Shown piece by piece: positions 33,336-39,431 of a stretch of 39,431 nt of DNA. This stretch comes from JBKECF01 sp047974375 (GTDB lineage: Bacteria; Bacillota; Clostridia; Lachnospirales; CAMZNU01): contig JBKECF010000019.1 of NCBI GenBank assembly GCA_047974375.1, positions 1 through 39,431 on the forward strand, written 5' to 3'. The notes under the pieces are model-generated. The model had not been told where the DNA came from and did no database searches. It saw only the letters and a list, made by a program, of their open reading frames with translations. Within the stretch, counting starts at the first letter, position 1. Each line of letters begins with the position of its first letter. The translations under genes were made by a program, and so were the position numbers.

Positions 33336-35225
33336 TTATTTAAAGCAGGTATCCATAATTATATCGTAAGAATCCTTGAACAAATCACCAATACTACTTA
33401 TTTGGTTATCATCTATTAAGGCTTTTATTTTTTCTGTTGCCTCAGGGTTGTTCATACCCTCGTTTAATTTTTTAACAGCATCTGTTATATTCGTTTCCTT
33501 AAAATTCACACCATCTTTACTTGGGTGTTTAGCTGTTCCATCTACAGAGAAAAATCCATAATGTACTATTTTTCTAAATTCCTCATATTCTGCAGTATTT
33601 TTATCAGGCTTGTTTTCAATCCTCCAGTTGTCATCGGCAGACACTTGAACTACACCTTTAGGGCTTGAACGAAAATAATCCGCTAATATTTCTTTAACTG
33701 TTTCCTGATCAGTTGTTTCTGAATTGTAAATTGGTTTTTCCTTTGCATCTATTATACCTAATTCCTTCAAAACAGGTATTCTACTGCTATTTACAGCTAA
33801 AGTAATTATATCGTCCTCTTTAATATCCTTGTTATTTATACGCATGTAAGATATTTTATTACCTTCTTTTTTATTTTGATCGATGGTATAATCTAGCCCA
33901 GCGAAAATATCGAAATCTCTGTAAGAAATATCTTCATTAAAGCTAATATTAGCATCGCCTGAGTCGAAGGTGTTAATAAAATTGGCAGACCATTCCATGT
34001 ATTTTTTTAACTCTTTTCCTGTTATTTCAAAGGTAACCAAAGTATAATCTTCTGGGTAGAATTTTGTTATATCTTTGGTATATACGGCTTTCTCGCTGAA
34101 ATCCATATCCAAGTTAAATACAGGTGTTGCCGACACATCTGCCCCACTATATTTTAACTGTGCATCATTTATTATGTCCATAAGGGCTGTATCTTGTATT
34201 AGAACTGTTGGAACGCCTATAAGTTCTTGCTCTGGCAAAACATCGCCTTTAATAGAGCCTATTTCTGTTGTACTGATTTTTTTTATTTTATCATCAACAT
34301 TTTCAAATTCTTTTTTAAAATCTTTATCTGGTGTAACTCCGTCTAAATTAATTAAGGTGCTTTTTTTAGTTGTGATTTTATATTCTCCATCTTTTTTTTC
34401 TAACTCCAATGTAACTTTAGCTATATCATCACCAGCGTTTAAAATTAACGTATCTTCATCATATTCTTTTGCAAAAGGCTCTCCGTTACCTGTAAATATA
34501 ACGTCTAGCTCTGGTACGGCTTCTGCAATTGCTTTTACATTATCATTTTTATCACCATAATAATCGTTTTCTAAGCCTAAATGAAAAGCACCGACTAATA
34601 CATCTACTCTACCTTCAAGTTTTTCTACTGCTTTTTTAATAGAATCTATTGTATCAATAAAAGTAATTTCTCCGCAATTTTCAGCTACATTATCTTGATA
34701 ATAGGCTGTGCTTGGATTGCTTAATCCAATAATTCCCACTCTTATGCCGTTTATTTTTTTAAGTACATAGGGCTCTACATAGTCATTCCCATCTGCGTTT
34801 TTAATATTTGCAGACAAAGTTGTACCTTTAAAAGCTTTTATAGCTTTGTCTAATGTATCTTTACCTAGGTTGAAGTCATCTTCACCTAAAGTCCATATAT
34901 CGTATTTAATCTCGTTCATAGCTTTTATAGCAGGGTGTAAAGAATCCTCCTTGAACAATTCCATGTAGTCGCCGGATATTGTATCTCCTGTGTCTAAAAG
35001 TAATAACTCGCCGTTTTCCTTTTCTTCTTTTACTACAGTTGCGATTTTTGCAAATCCCTTTTCAGAGTTGGTTTCATCAAAATAATTATAGGATAAAATA
35101 TCGCCGTTTACCTTTGATGTTCCTAAAATTATAATTTCTTTAACTTCCTCGGCATAAACAGTTGATGCAAAGGTCGTAAATGTAACTACCGACGCTACTG
35201 CTAATGACTTTATTATATTTTTCAT
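33336..35225 (-). CDS. Secreted 5'-nucleotidase-like protein with degenerate metal site
   Basis: This 629-residue protein has a signal peptide (cleaved after VYA, about residue 25) and the two-domain layout of UshA/CpdB nucleotidases: a metallophosphatase half and a C-terminal substrate-binding half (DFDIFAGLDYTID near 455). The first half keeps LDTGDTISGD (77-86), but other metal-ligand motifs are changed: TxDxHG reads TSKVNG (36-41), GNHEF reads GEDDF (114-118), and GHxH reads GNGE. Most ligands are missing, so ordinary phosphatase action is doubtful; binding or a scaffold role is possible. The ATG at 35225 is preferred because GGAGG lies just upstream, inside the frame from 35237. It ends in a strong terminator. 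Confidence 0.82.
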   Translation of the reverse strand: MKNIIKSLAVASVVTFTTFASTVYAEEVKEIIILGTSKVNGDILSYNYFDETNSEKGFAKIATVVKEEKENGELLLLDTGDTISGDYMELFKEDSLHPAIKAMNEIKYDIWTLGEDDFNLGKDTLDKAIKAFKGTTLSANIKNADGNDYVEPYVLKKINGIRVGIIGLSNPSTAYYQDNVAENCGEITFIDTIDSIKKAVEKLEGRVDVLVGAFHLGLENDYYGDKNDNVKAIAEAVPELDVIFTGNGEPFAKEYDEDTLILNAGDDIAKVTLELEKKDGEYKITTKKSTLINLDGVTPDKDFKKEFENVDDKIKKISTTEIGSIKGDVLPEQELIGVPTVLIQDTALMDIINDAQLKYSGADVSATPVFNLDMDFSEKAVYTKDITKFYPEDYTLVTFEITGKELKKYMEWSANFINTFDSGDANISFNEDISYRDFDIFAGLDYTIDQNKKEGNKISYMRINNKDIKEDDIITLAVNSSRIPVLKELGIIDAKEKPIYNSETTDQETVKEILADYFRSSPKGVVQVSADDNWRIENKPDKNTAEYEEFRKIVHYGFFSVDGTAKHPSKDGVNFKETNITDAVKKLNEGMNNPEATEKIKALIDDNQISSIGDLFKDSYDIIMDTCFK

Positions 35226-35250
35226 ATTTACCTCCATAATCTTTTATATA

Positions 35251-35276
35251 AAAAAAAGGCGTTCAATGAACGCCTT
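35251..35276 (-). terminator. Terminator of the tRNA operon
   Basis: AAGGCGTTC pairs with GAACGCCTT around AAT (35256-35276), and seven or more T follow on the minus strand. It starts five bases after the last tRNA gene. Confidence 0.93.
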
Positions 35277-35280
35277 AGCA

Positions 35281-35352
35281 AGCACAAGACGGGATTCGAA
35301 CCCGCGACCCTCGCCTTGGCAAGGCGATGCTCTACCACTGAGCCACTTATGC
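35281..35352 (-). tRNA. tRNA-Gly (GCC)
   Basis: The cloverleaf folds with acceptor GCATAAG/CTTGTGC (one G-U pair), D-arm GGCTCAGTGGTAGAGC, anticodon GCC in CTTGCCAAG, and T-arm GCGGGTTCGAATCCCGT. The discriminator is U, as usual for tRNA-Gly. CCA is not encoded. Confidence 0.97.
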
Positions 35353-35379
35353 GTAGAACTTTTTTACAATAAGTAAAAA

Positions 35380-35450
35380 AGCGGGTGATGGGAATCGAAC
35401 CCACGCTATCAGCTTGGAAGGCTGAAGTTCTACCATTGAACTACACCCGC
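35380..35450 (-). tRNA. tRNA-Gly (TCC)
   Basis: Acceptor GCGGGTG/CACCCGC, D-arm GTTCAATGGTAGAAC, anticodon TCC in CCTTCCAAG, T-arm GTGGGTTCGATTCCCAT; discriminator U; CCA is not encoded. Confidence 0.97.
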
Positions 35451-35453
35451 ATA

Positions 35454-35526
<73 letters not shown>

Positions 35527-35529
35527 TTA

Positions 35530-35614
35530 TGCTCGAGGCCGGAATCGAACCGGCACGGGATCAACTCCCGCAGGATTTTAAGTCCTGTGCGTCTACCAGT
35601 TCCGCCACTCGAGC
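35530..35614 (-). tRNA. tRNA-Leu (TAA)
   Basis: Acceptor GCTCGAG/CTCGAGC, D-arm GCGGAACTGGTAGACGC, anticodon TAA in GGACTTAAAATCC, a long variable arm CGGGAGTTGATCCCG typical of class II tRNAs, T-arm with GGTTCGATTCC; discriminator A. First gene in the cluster. Confidence 0.97.
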
Positions 35615-35662
35615 AAGTGTGAAATTTATTGACTATGCTTAAAAAGCGAAGAACTTAATCCC

Positions 35663-35691
35663 CTTATAAGAAGTACATACCCTTATGTAAA
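35663..35691 (-). promoter_or_regulatory. Promoter of the tRNA cluster
   Basis: On the minus strand TTTACA (35691-35686) and TATAAG (35668-35663) have a 17-base spacer and lie about 50 bases upstream of tRNA-Leu. It comes after the terminator of the candidate small RNA, so the tRNAs have their own start. Confidence 0.65.
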
Positions 35692-35722
35692 CATACCTCT
35701 AAATTAAATCCAAATAGTCGTT

Positions 35723-35814
35723 AAAAAAATAGGAACTTTAGTAGTTTCCATTAAGAAAACCCGAATTCTCTTCTGGATAAATTCGGTCAGGTTTGCACCT
35801 GATATCTAATGACA
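35723..35814 (-). ncRNA. Candidate small structured RNA, about 92 nt
   Basis: A near-perfect sigma-A promoter (35821-35849) points into this segment, which has no reading frame. The transcript would hold stem TCAGGT-GCAA-ACCTGA with a GNRA tetraloop, then stem CCGAATT/AATTCGG with a 12-base loop. CATTA/TAATG closes both into a three-way junction. A terminator hairpin (GGAAACT...AGTTCC, 35732-35749) and TATTTTTTT follow. I found no match to the SRP RNA core, 6S, tmRNA or to the common riboswitch signatures I know. It is a free-standing RNA unit or an attenuator. Confidence 0.55.
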
Positions 35815-35820
35815 AAGGTT

Positions 35821-35849
35821 ATTATATAGATTAATTAAATACTTGTCAA
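35821..35849 (-). promoter_or_regulatory. Consensus sigma-A promoter of the candidate small RNA
   Basis: TTGACA (35849-35844) and TATAAT (35826-35821) match the consensus exactly and have a 17-base spacer. This is the best promoter match in the window. No protein gene follows it. Confidence 0.82.
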
Positions 35850-35958
35850 TACTTTTTTGTAATTTTCCTTAAGATTTTTTTTGCCATAGTTAAATCGAAA
35901 ATTTTTTAATAAATTTTAAAGTGCGCAAAAAACATTAACCAAAAGGAAAGGTGTTCTT

Positions 35959-36316
35959 ATGAAACCAATTATAACAAAAGAAATGAGATTTAGGGAAAAA
36001 ATATGTAAATATGCAAAAAAACACGGAGTTACAAAAGCAGAAAGAAAATACCACATAAACAGGCAATTCATATACAGACAGCTAGAAAAATATAATGGCA
36101 CAGTACAAAGTTTAGCATTAAAATCAATAGGACCGCCATCTGAAATTTTACTTCGTAAAAACCAAACGTTTCACGTTTGTCCACCGTTCACCGTGGTTCT
36201 ACAATGAACATACAAAAGAGGAATTAGGATTAATAAAAGATGTTTACAAAAGATACAGGCTCGCAGAAGTTTTCATGCACTTAATAAAAAGAGAGTATAG
36301 CAGGTTCTATGTTTGA
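35959..36316 (+). pseudogene. IS481/IS3-like transposase remnant, interrupted by repeat copy C
   Basis: The ATG at 35959 has GGAAAGGTG upstream. The frame reads a helix-turn-helix start, KEMRFREKICKYAKKHGVTK then NRQFIYRQLEKYNGTVQSLA, up to SIGPP at 36138. After the inserted repeat (36139-36205) the same protein goes on in another frame as NEHTKEELGLIKDVYKRYR and LAEVFMHLIKREYSRFYV-stop. Removing the repeat rejoins the frames. The catalytic core is missing and a few codons are lost after YKRYR. The gene is dead. Confidence 0.8.
36139..36205 (-). repeat. Structured repeat family, copy C
   Basis: Read on the minus strand: ATTGTAGAA, outer stem CCAC/GTGG (36196-36193 with 36184-36181), hairpin AAACGT-GAA-ACGTTT (36178-36164), hairpin TTTTAC-GAA-GTAAAA (36160-36146), tail TTCAGA. 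It is inserted in the transposase remnant: the element is 64-67 bases and not a multiple of three, and its removal brings the two halves of the protein into one frame. This gives its ends almost to the base. Confidence 0.85.
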
Positions 36317-36418
36317 ACGGTCCTTCGTCATTATTTGCTATTGCCTCTTCAAAAATTATTTTGCACCATTGCCATTTAAATGAGGACTACCTAAAACTGC
36401 TACTATTTTTCTATTCAT
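36314..36418 (-). pseudogene. Fragment of a flavodoxin-fold (NADPH-dependent FMN reductase-like) gene
   Basis: From an ATG at 36418 the frame reads MNRKIVAVLGSPHLNGNGAK and stops; after a one-base shift it goes on as IFEEAIANNDEGPFK. LGSPxxNGN is the phosphate-binding start of this FMN-binding family. The rest is lost where the transposase remnant begins. Confidence 0.5.
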
Positions 36419-36511
36419 AACTAACCAACTTTCTCTTTTCAAACTTTTATAAGTTTAAAATATATCATAGAATTTCCAGTTATTTTAAATAAAATTTATA
36501 ACACTATAATT

Positions 36512-36669
36512 CATTTTACTAATAAATCCATATTTCTTACTTTGTCAATTTTGGATGACATATCTAAAGCCTTTAGGAAAGTATCCTGAAACATGTCTTC
36601 TCCCTCTTCTTTATGTATTGCAAAAATACTCTCATTTCCAAAAATATTATACCTAATGTTTTTATCAAA
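36512..36669 (-). pseudogene. Fragment resembling a sigma factor
   Basis: A frame of about 52 codons without a start reads FDKNIRYNIFGNESIFAIHK then EEGEDMFQDTFLKALDMSSKI and ends MDLLVK. EDxxQxTFLKAL is typical of region 2 of ECF-type sigma factors. The piece is too short to be sure, and flanking sequence in 36421-36511 shows no gene. Confidence 0.35.
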
Positions 36670-36734
36670 TAATTAAAGGTTGCTTTTTATAAAAAAACCT
36701 TTAATTATTTTAATAATAAACTAAAATAATTAAG
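36670..36734 (-). terminator. Terminator region of the sugar ABC operon with alternative stems
   Basis: TAATTAAAGGTT (36670-36681) pairs perfectly with AACCTTTAATTA (36696-36707). The latter segment can instead pair with the downstream copy: TTAATTATTTTA (36701-36712) matches TAAAATAATTAA (about 36722-36733). The two folds exclude each other. It lies 40 bases after the last ABC gene. Confidence 0.6.
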
Positions 36735-36774
36735 GGTTTATAAAAGATCACATGAAATTTATCTGTAAAAATAT

Positions 36775-37599
36775 TCACTTTACAGAGCCGGCGGTAATAC
36801 CTTTTACAAAATATTTTTGCAATAAAACATAAATAATTAATGCTGGAATTATGGCTATTACCGTACCAGCAAATACAATATCCCATCTGGCTGTATATTG
36901 TCCTACAAAAGAATAAACTTCTACCATTATTGTTTTTGCTCTACCAGAAGGTAAAACTAAATATGGCATTAAAAAGTCATTCCAAATTCCTAGCCCATTT
37001 AGAACTACCATACTTGCAGTACATGGACCCAAAAGAGGAAATACAACATTCCAAAAAGTTTTAAAAGGTGAGCAACCATCTATTTTTGCTGCCTCTTCTA
37101 TTTCCAATGGTATCCCTTTTAAAAAACTTACATAAAGTAAAGTTCCAAAAGATACAGAGCCTGAAACATAAATTACAATTGGCCCCCATGAATTACCAAA
37201 TAAAGATAAAACTTTTAACTCTTTAAAAAGAGGAAACATATACATATGAAAAGGAATCATCATTCCAAGTAGGAATATTGAATATATTTTTTGAGCAAAC
37301 TTACTTTTACTTCTGGCTATACCATAAGAAGAAAGTGGAACTATTATAACTATTAGAATTTCTGACACAACTGTTAAAAATAAACTGTTAAATATTGCAA
37401 CTTTAAAATCAGTTAATGTAAATAATTCTATAAAATTATTAAGAGTCCATGTTTCTGGCAATGCTACAGGATTTTTTAAAATTTCGCCATTAGTTTTAAA
37501 AGCAGATATAATAGCAAAAAATACAGGTGCTAAAAATAAAAAAGCTATAAATGCAGTTAAAATAATAACTACTATTTGTGTGAATTTTAATTTTTTCAT
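36775..37599 (-). CDS. Sugar ABC transporter permease (MalG/MsmG type)
   Basis: This 274-residue protein has six membrane segments and the EAA loop EEAAKIDGCSPFKTFWNVVF, which contacts the ATPase. The C-terminus GITAGSVK is characteristic of MalG-type permeases. It follows the partner permease with no gap: its ATG directly precedes (on the map) the other's stop, with AGAGAGG inside the upstream gene. No ATPase gene is present, as is common where one shared ATPase serves many such importers. The sugar is unknown. Confidence 0.95.
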   Translation of the reverse strand: MKKLKFTQIVVIILTAFIAFLFLAPVFFAIISAFKTNGEILKNPVALPETWTLNNFIELFTLTDFKVAIFNSLFLTVVSEILIVIIVPLSSYGIARSKSKFAQKIYSIFLLGMMIPFHMYMFPLFKELKVLSLFGNSWGPIVIYVSGSVSFGTLLYVSFLKGIPLEIEEAAKIDGCSPFKTFWNVVFPLLGPCTASMVVLNGLGIWNDFLMPYLVLPSGRAKTIMVEVYSFVGQYTARWDIVFAGTVIAIIPALIIYVLLQKYFVKGITAGSVK

Positions 37600-38490
37600 T
37601 TATAATTGCACCTCTCTTTTCCTTAACACTTTTTGTTGAATAGTATTTAGTACAACTATTAAAACCAGTAACACTACTCCTACAGCTGTACCAAAGCCTT
37701 GTCGACCTTCACCAAATCCAACCTTATATAATAAATATACAATAGTTTCTGTTGCAAACCCTGGTCCGCCATCTGTCATTACAGCTATTTCATCAAATAC
37801 TTTTAATCCACGGATTAAAGCTAATGTAAAGTTAATTGTAAATGCACCAGATATTAAAGGGATTGTTATTGCCTTAAACTTTTGCCAACTGCTAGCGCCA
37901 TCTATATCCGCTGCTTCTAATACATCTGTTGGTACACCCTGCAAAGATGCTAAGAATATTACCATGTAGTATCCTGCACCTTTCCATATCATTACAATCC
38001 CAATACTTAATAATGTTACTAATTGAGTCCCATCAATCCAATGAACTGGATCTTTTTCAAACCAATCTAATACTGTATTAAAAACGCCAAAATTATAGTT
38101 GTACAAAATTTTCCATATAAAACCGGCTACAATTCCACTTATAAGTACAGGTATATAAAAAATACTTCTAAAAAAATTTTTCCCTTTTGCAACTTTATCA
38201 ACTAAAAGAGCTAAAGCTAGAGCAATTACATTTTCAAATACAGATATAAAAACAGTTAAAAAAATTGTGTTTTTAAGTGCATTATAAAATCGTGGGTTTG
38301 TAAATATTTCTTGATAGTTTCTTAAGCCTATAAAGTTTATATTATCCGAAATTCCATTCCAAGATGTAAAACTATAGTATAAACTAAATACTGCAGGCAA
38401 TATTAAAAAAACTGTAAAAAGTAAAAATGCAGGAGCCATAAATAACAAATATGACCTTTCTGTATTTTTATTAGTAAAATTAGACTTCAT
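37600..38490 (-). CDS. Sugar ABC transporter permease (MalF/MsmF type)
   Basis: This 296-residue protein has six membrane segments and the EAA loop LEAADIDGASSWQKFKAITI. Other typical parts are LPAVFSLYYSFTSWNG near the first helix and MTDGGPGFATETIVYLLYKV. It forms the channel with the MalG-type subunit. A hairpin between it and the binding-protein gene probably lowers its expression relative to that gene. Confidence 0.95.
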   Translation of the reverse strand: MKSNFTNKNTERSYLLFMAPAFLLFTVFLILPAVFSLYYSFTSWNGISDNINFIGLRNYQEIFTNPRFYNALKNTIFLTVFISVFENVIALALALLVDKVAKGKNFFRSIFYIPVLISGIVAGFIWKILYNYNFGVFNTVLDWFEKDPVHWIDGTQLVTLLSIGIVMIWKGAGYYMVIFLASLQGVPTDVLEAADIDGASSWQKFKAITIPLISGAFTINFTLALIRGLKVFDEIAVMTDGGPGFATETIVYLLYKVGFGEGRQGFGTAVGVVLLVLIVVLNTIQQKVLRKREVQL

Positions 38491-38512
38491 TTTTCTACCC
38501 CTTTAAAAATTA

Positions 38513-38539
38513 AGCGTCGACTTGTAGGAAGTCAACGCT
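38513..38539 (-). promoter_or_regulatory. Intercistronic hairpin between binding-protein and permease genes
   Basis: On the minus strand AGCGTTGACTT and AAGTCGACGCT pair over 11 bases with one G-T pair and a five-base loop. It starts nine bases after the binding-protein stop and has no strong T-run. Such stems commonly protect the upstream message so that binding protein is made in excess. Confidence 0.7.
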
Positions 38540-38547
38540 ATACTTTT

Positions 38548-39431
38548 TTACTCTATTCCAACTCCTGTAACAGGATTAAACTCGATTGTTGATGTCGACC
38601 ATTGTGCATCTAATTGAGAAAGTGCATCTTCTACAGATATAGTATCTTGTAAATATTCAACCATTGTTTTAAATGTAAAATTTCTAAAATCTGGTGGTAA
38701 TTCATTATATCCTACTCTTCCGTCCCATTGTATAATACCATGATCTTGTAATTCTGTTGATGCAATAACTTCTTCAAATAATGGACTAGTTGTCATATCT
38801 GGCATTTCTATTGTTGATGGAATAAAGTTTAATGCACTTGTATAAATACCATAAACATCTGGTGCAAAAAAGTATTCACAAAAAGCATCAAACAATTCTT
38901 GGTAACCAGGATTTTCTTCTACAGCCTCTTTTGATAATGCCCAACCGCCAGTACCAGCACCACCAACTTGATTTAACTTACCTTCTTTATCGTATACAGG
39001 GAACCAACCTAATTCAAAATTCGGATCTGCTTCTTCAATTTGGCTAAACATCCAAGTACCAGAGTATAACATGGCAGCCATATCACTAACTAAAAAAGTT
39101 GTAACCATGGAATCTGGTGTTGATGCCCACCCTTCATCTACATAATTCATCAACTCTTTATATTGCTCAAAAGTTTCTTTAGCACCAGTATATTCTGACC
39201 AAGTAACTTCCCCTCCATACATATTTTCTATAAAGTTCTCATCATCAACAATTATATTATCTTGGTACATTTTATTAAACCAAAAGCCCATATGCCATAT
39301 ATCATTTCCACCAACTACTATTGGGGACATATCCTCTAACTCTTGAATCTGATTACATAATTCTATAAATTCATCCCATGTTTTTGGTTCTTCATTTAAT
39401 CCATTTTCTTGGAAATATTTTTTATTATAAA
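38548..39431 (-). CDS. Sugar ABC transporter substrate-binding protein, C-terminal part (runs off window)
   Basis: The frame is open from the window edge to the stop at 38548, about 294 codons. It begins inside the protein (YNKKYFQENGLNEEPKTWDE), typical of family 1 solute-binding proteins, and goes on with FLVSDMAAMLYSGTWMFSQI and GGAGTGGWALSKEAVEENPG. The signal peptide and lipobox lie outside the window. With the two permeases it makes a CUT1-type importer. Confidence 0.93.
   Translation of the reverse strand, partial: YNKKYFQENGLNEEPKTWDEFIELCNQIQELEDMSPIVVGGNDIWHMGFWFNKMYQDNIIVDDENFIENMYGGEVTWSEYTGAKETFEQYKELMNYVDEGWASTPDSMVTTFLVSDMAAMLYSGTWMFSQIEEADPNFELGWFPVYDKEGKLNQVGGAGTGGWALSKEAVEENPGYQELFDAFCEYFFAPDVYGIYTSALNFIPSTIEMPDMTTSPLFEEVIASTELQDHGIIQWDGRVGYNELPPDFRNFTFKTMVEYLQDTISVEDALSQLDAQWSTSTIEFNPVTGVGIE

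Noticed and set aside
35723..35814. SRP RNA, tmRNA, 6S RNA or c-di-GMP riboswitch for the candidate small RNA
   Set aside because: The GGTCAGGTCCGGAAGGAAGC core of SRP RNA, a tag reading frame, a long 6S-type helix and the GEMM core are all missing.
35959..36207. A complete 82-residue DNA-binding protein
   Set aside because: The last 23 residues are encoded by the inserted repeat; the true protein continues past it in another frame as a transposase.

Overview
The window comes from a low-GC, spore-forming Firmicute, most likely a clostridium of the Lachnospirales type. Supporting signs are very AT-rich DNA, strong GGAGG ribosome sites, SpoVG, a GlgC/GlgD pair, a CsaB-type pyruvyl transferase (usual in bacteria with an S-layer) and a PfoR-like membrane protein. 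The species cannot be told from the sequence.

Layout. 1-200: start of a transposase leaving the window. 219-8043: an AraC-type regulator diverging from an eight-gene operon for pectin-derived sugars (unsaturated glucuronyl/rhamnogalacturonyl hydrolase, three-part TRAP transporter, L-rhamnose mutarotase, TIM-barrel epimerase, KduI, KduD). 8468-11645: a chemoreceptor with a chain of HAMP-like units beside a membrane PAS protein. 11705-16032: a glycosyltransferase-CsaB fusion, then Tex. 16514-18883: EF-P, a ComFB-like protein, a prepilin-like protein and a LysR regulator. 19164-24475: a PfoR-like protein, then a DHH phosphoesterase coupled to an 883-residue protein that joins a MurL-like epimerase half to a MurD-like ligase half. 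24666-27386: SpoVG, GlgD, GlgC. 27876-30840: 6-phosphogluconate dehydrogenase, glucose-6-phosphate dehydrogenase and a cyclase-family hydrolase. 30891-33250: a partly decayed tandem array of small secreted/VanZ-like membrane genes sharing one conserved upstream region. 33336-35225: a secreted 5'-nucleotidase-like protein that lacks most metal ligands. 35281-35614: four tRNA genes. 35723-35814: a candidate small RNA with its own promoter and terminator. 35959-36670: gene debris. 36775-39431: a sugar ABC transporter running off the window.

The main unexplained signal is a family of short structured repeats. Three dispersed copies (16341-16447, 32571-32632, 36139-36205) fold into the same chain of three hairpins although the stem sequences differ, so pairing is kept by compensating changes. 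The copy at 36139-36205 interrupts a transposase remnant, and removing it restores the frame. A second small hairpin module (GAGCA, variable stem-loop, GACCA) sits inside the first copy and again as a tandem array at 17105-17200; the two sites flank efp.

Other strong leads are the MurL-MurD fusion (an alternative source of D-glutamate for peptidoglycan), the duplicated upstream region with a TGACA-N3-TGTCA palindrome, the probably non-catalytic nucleotidase and the candidate small RNA. All functional statements rest on reading sequence by eye; no database search was run.
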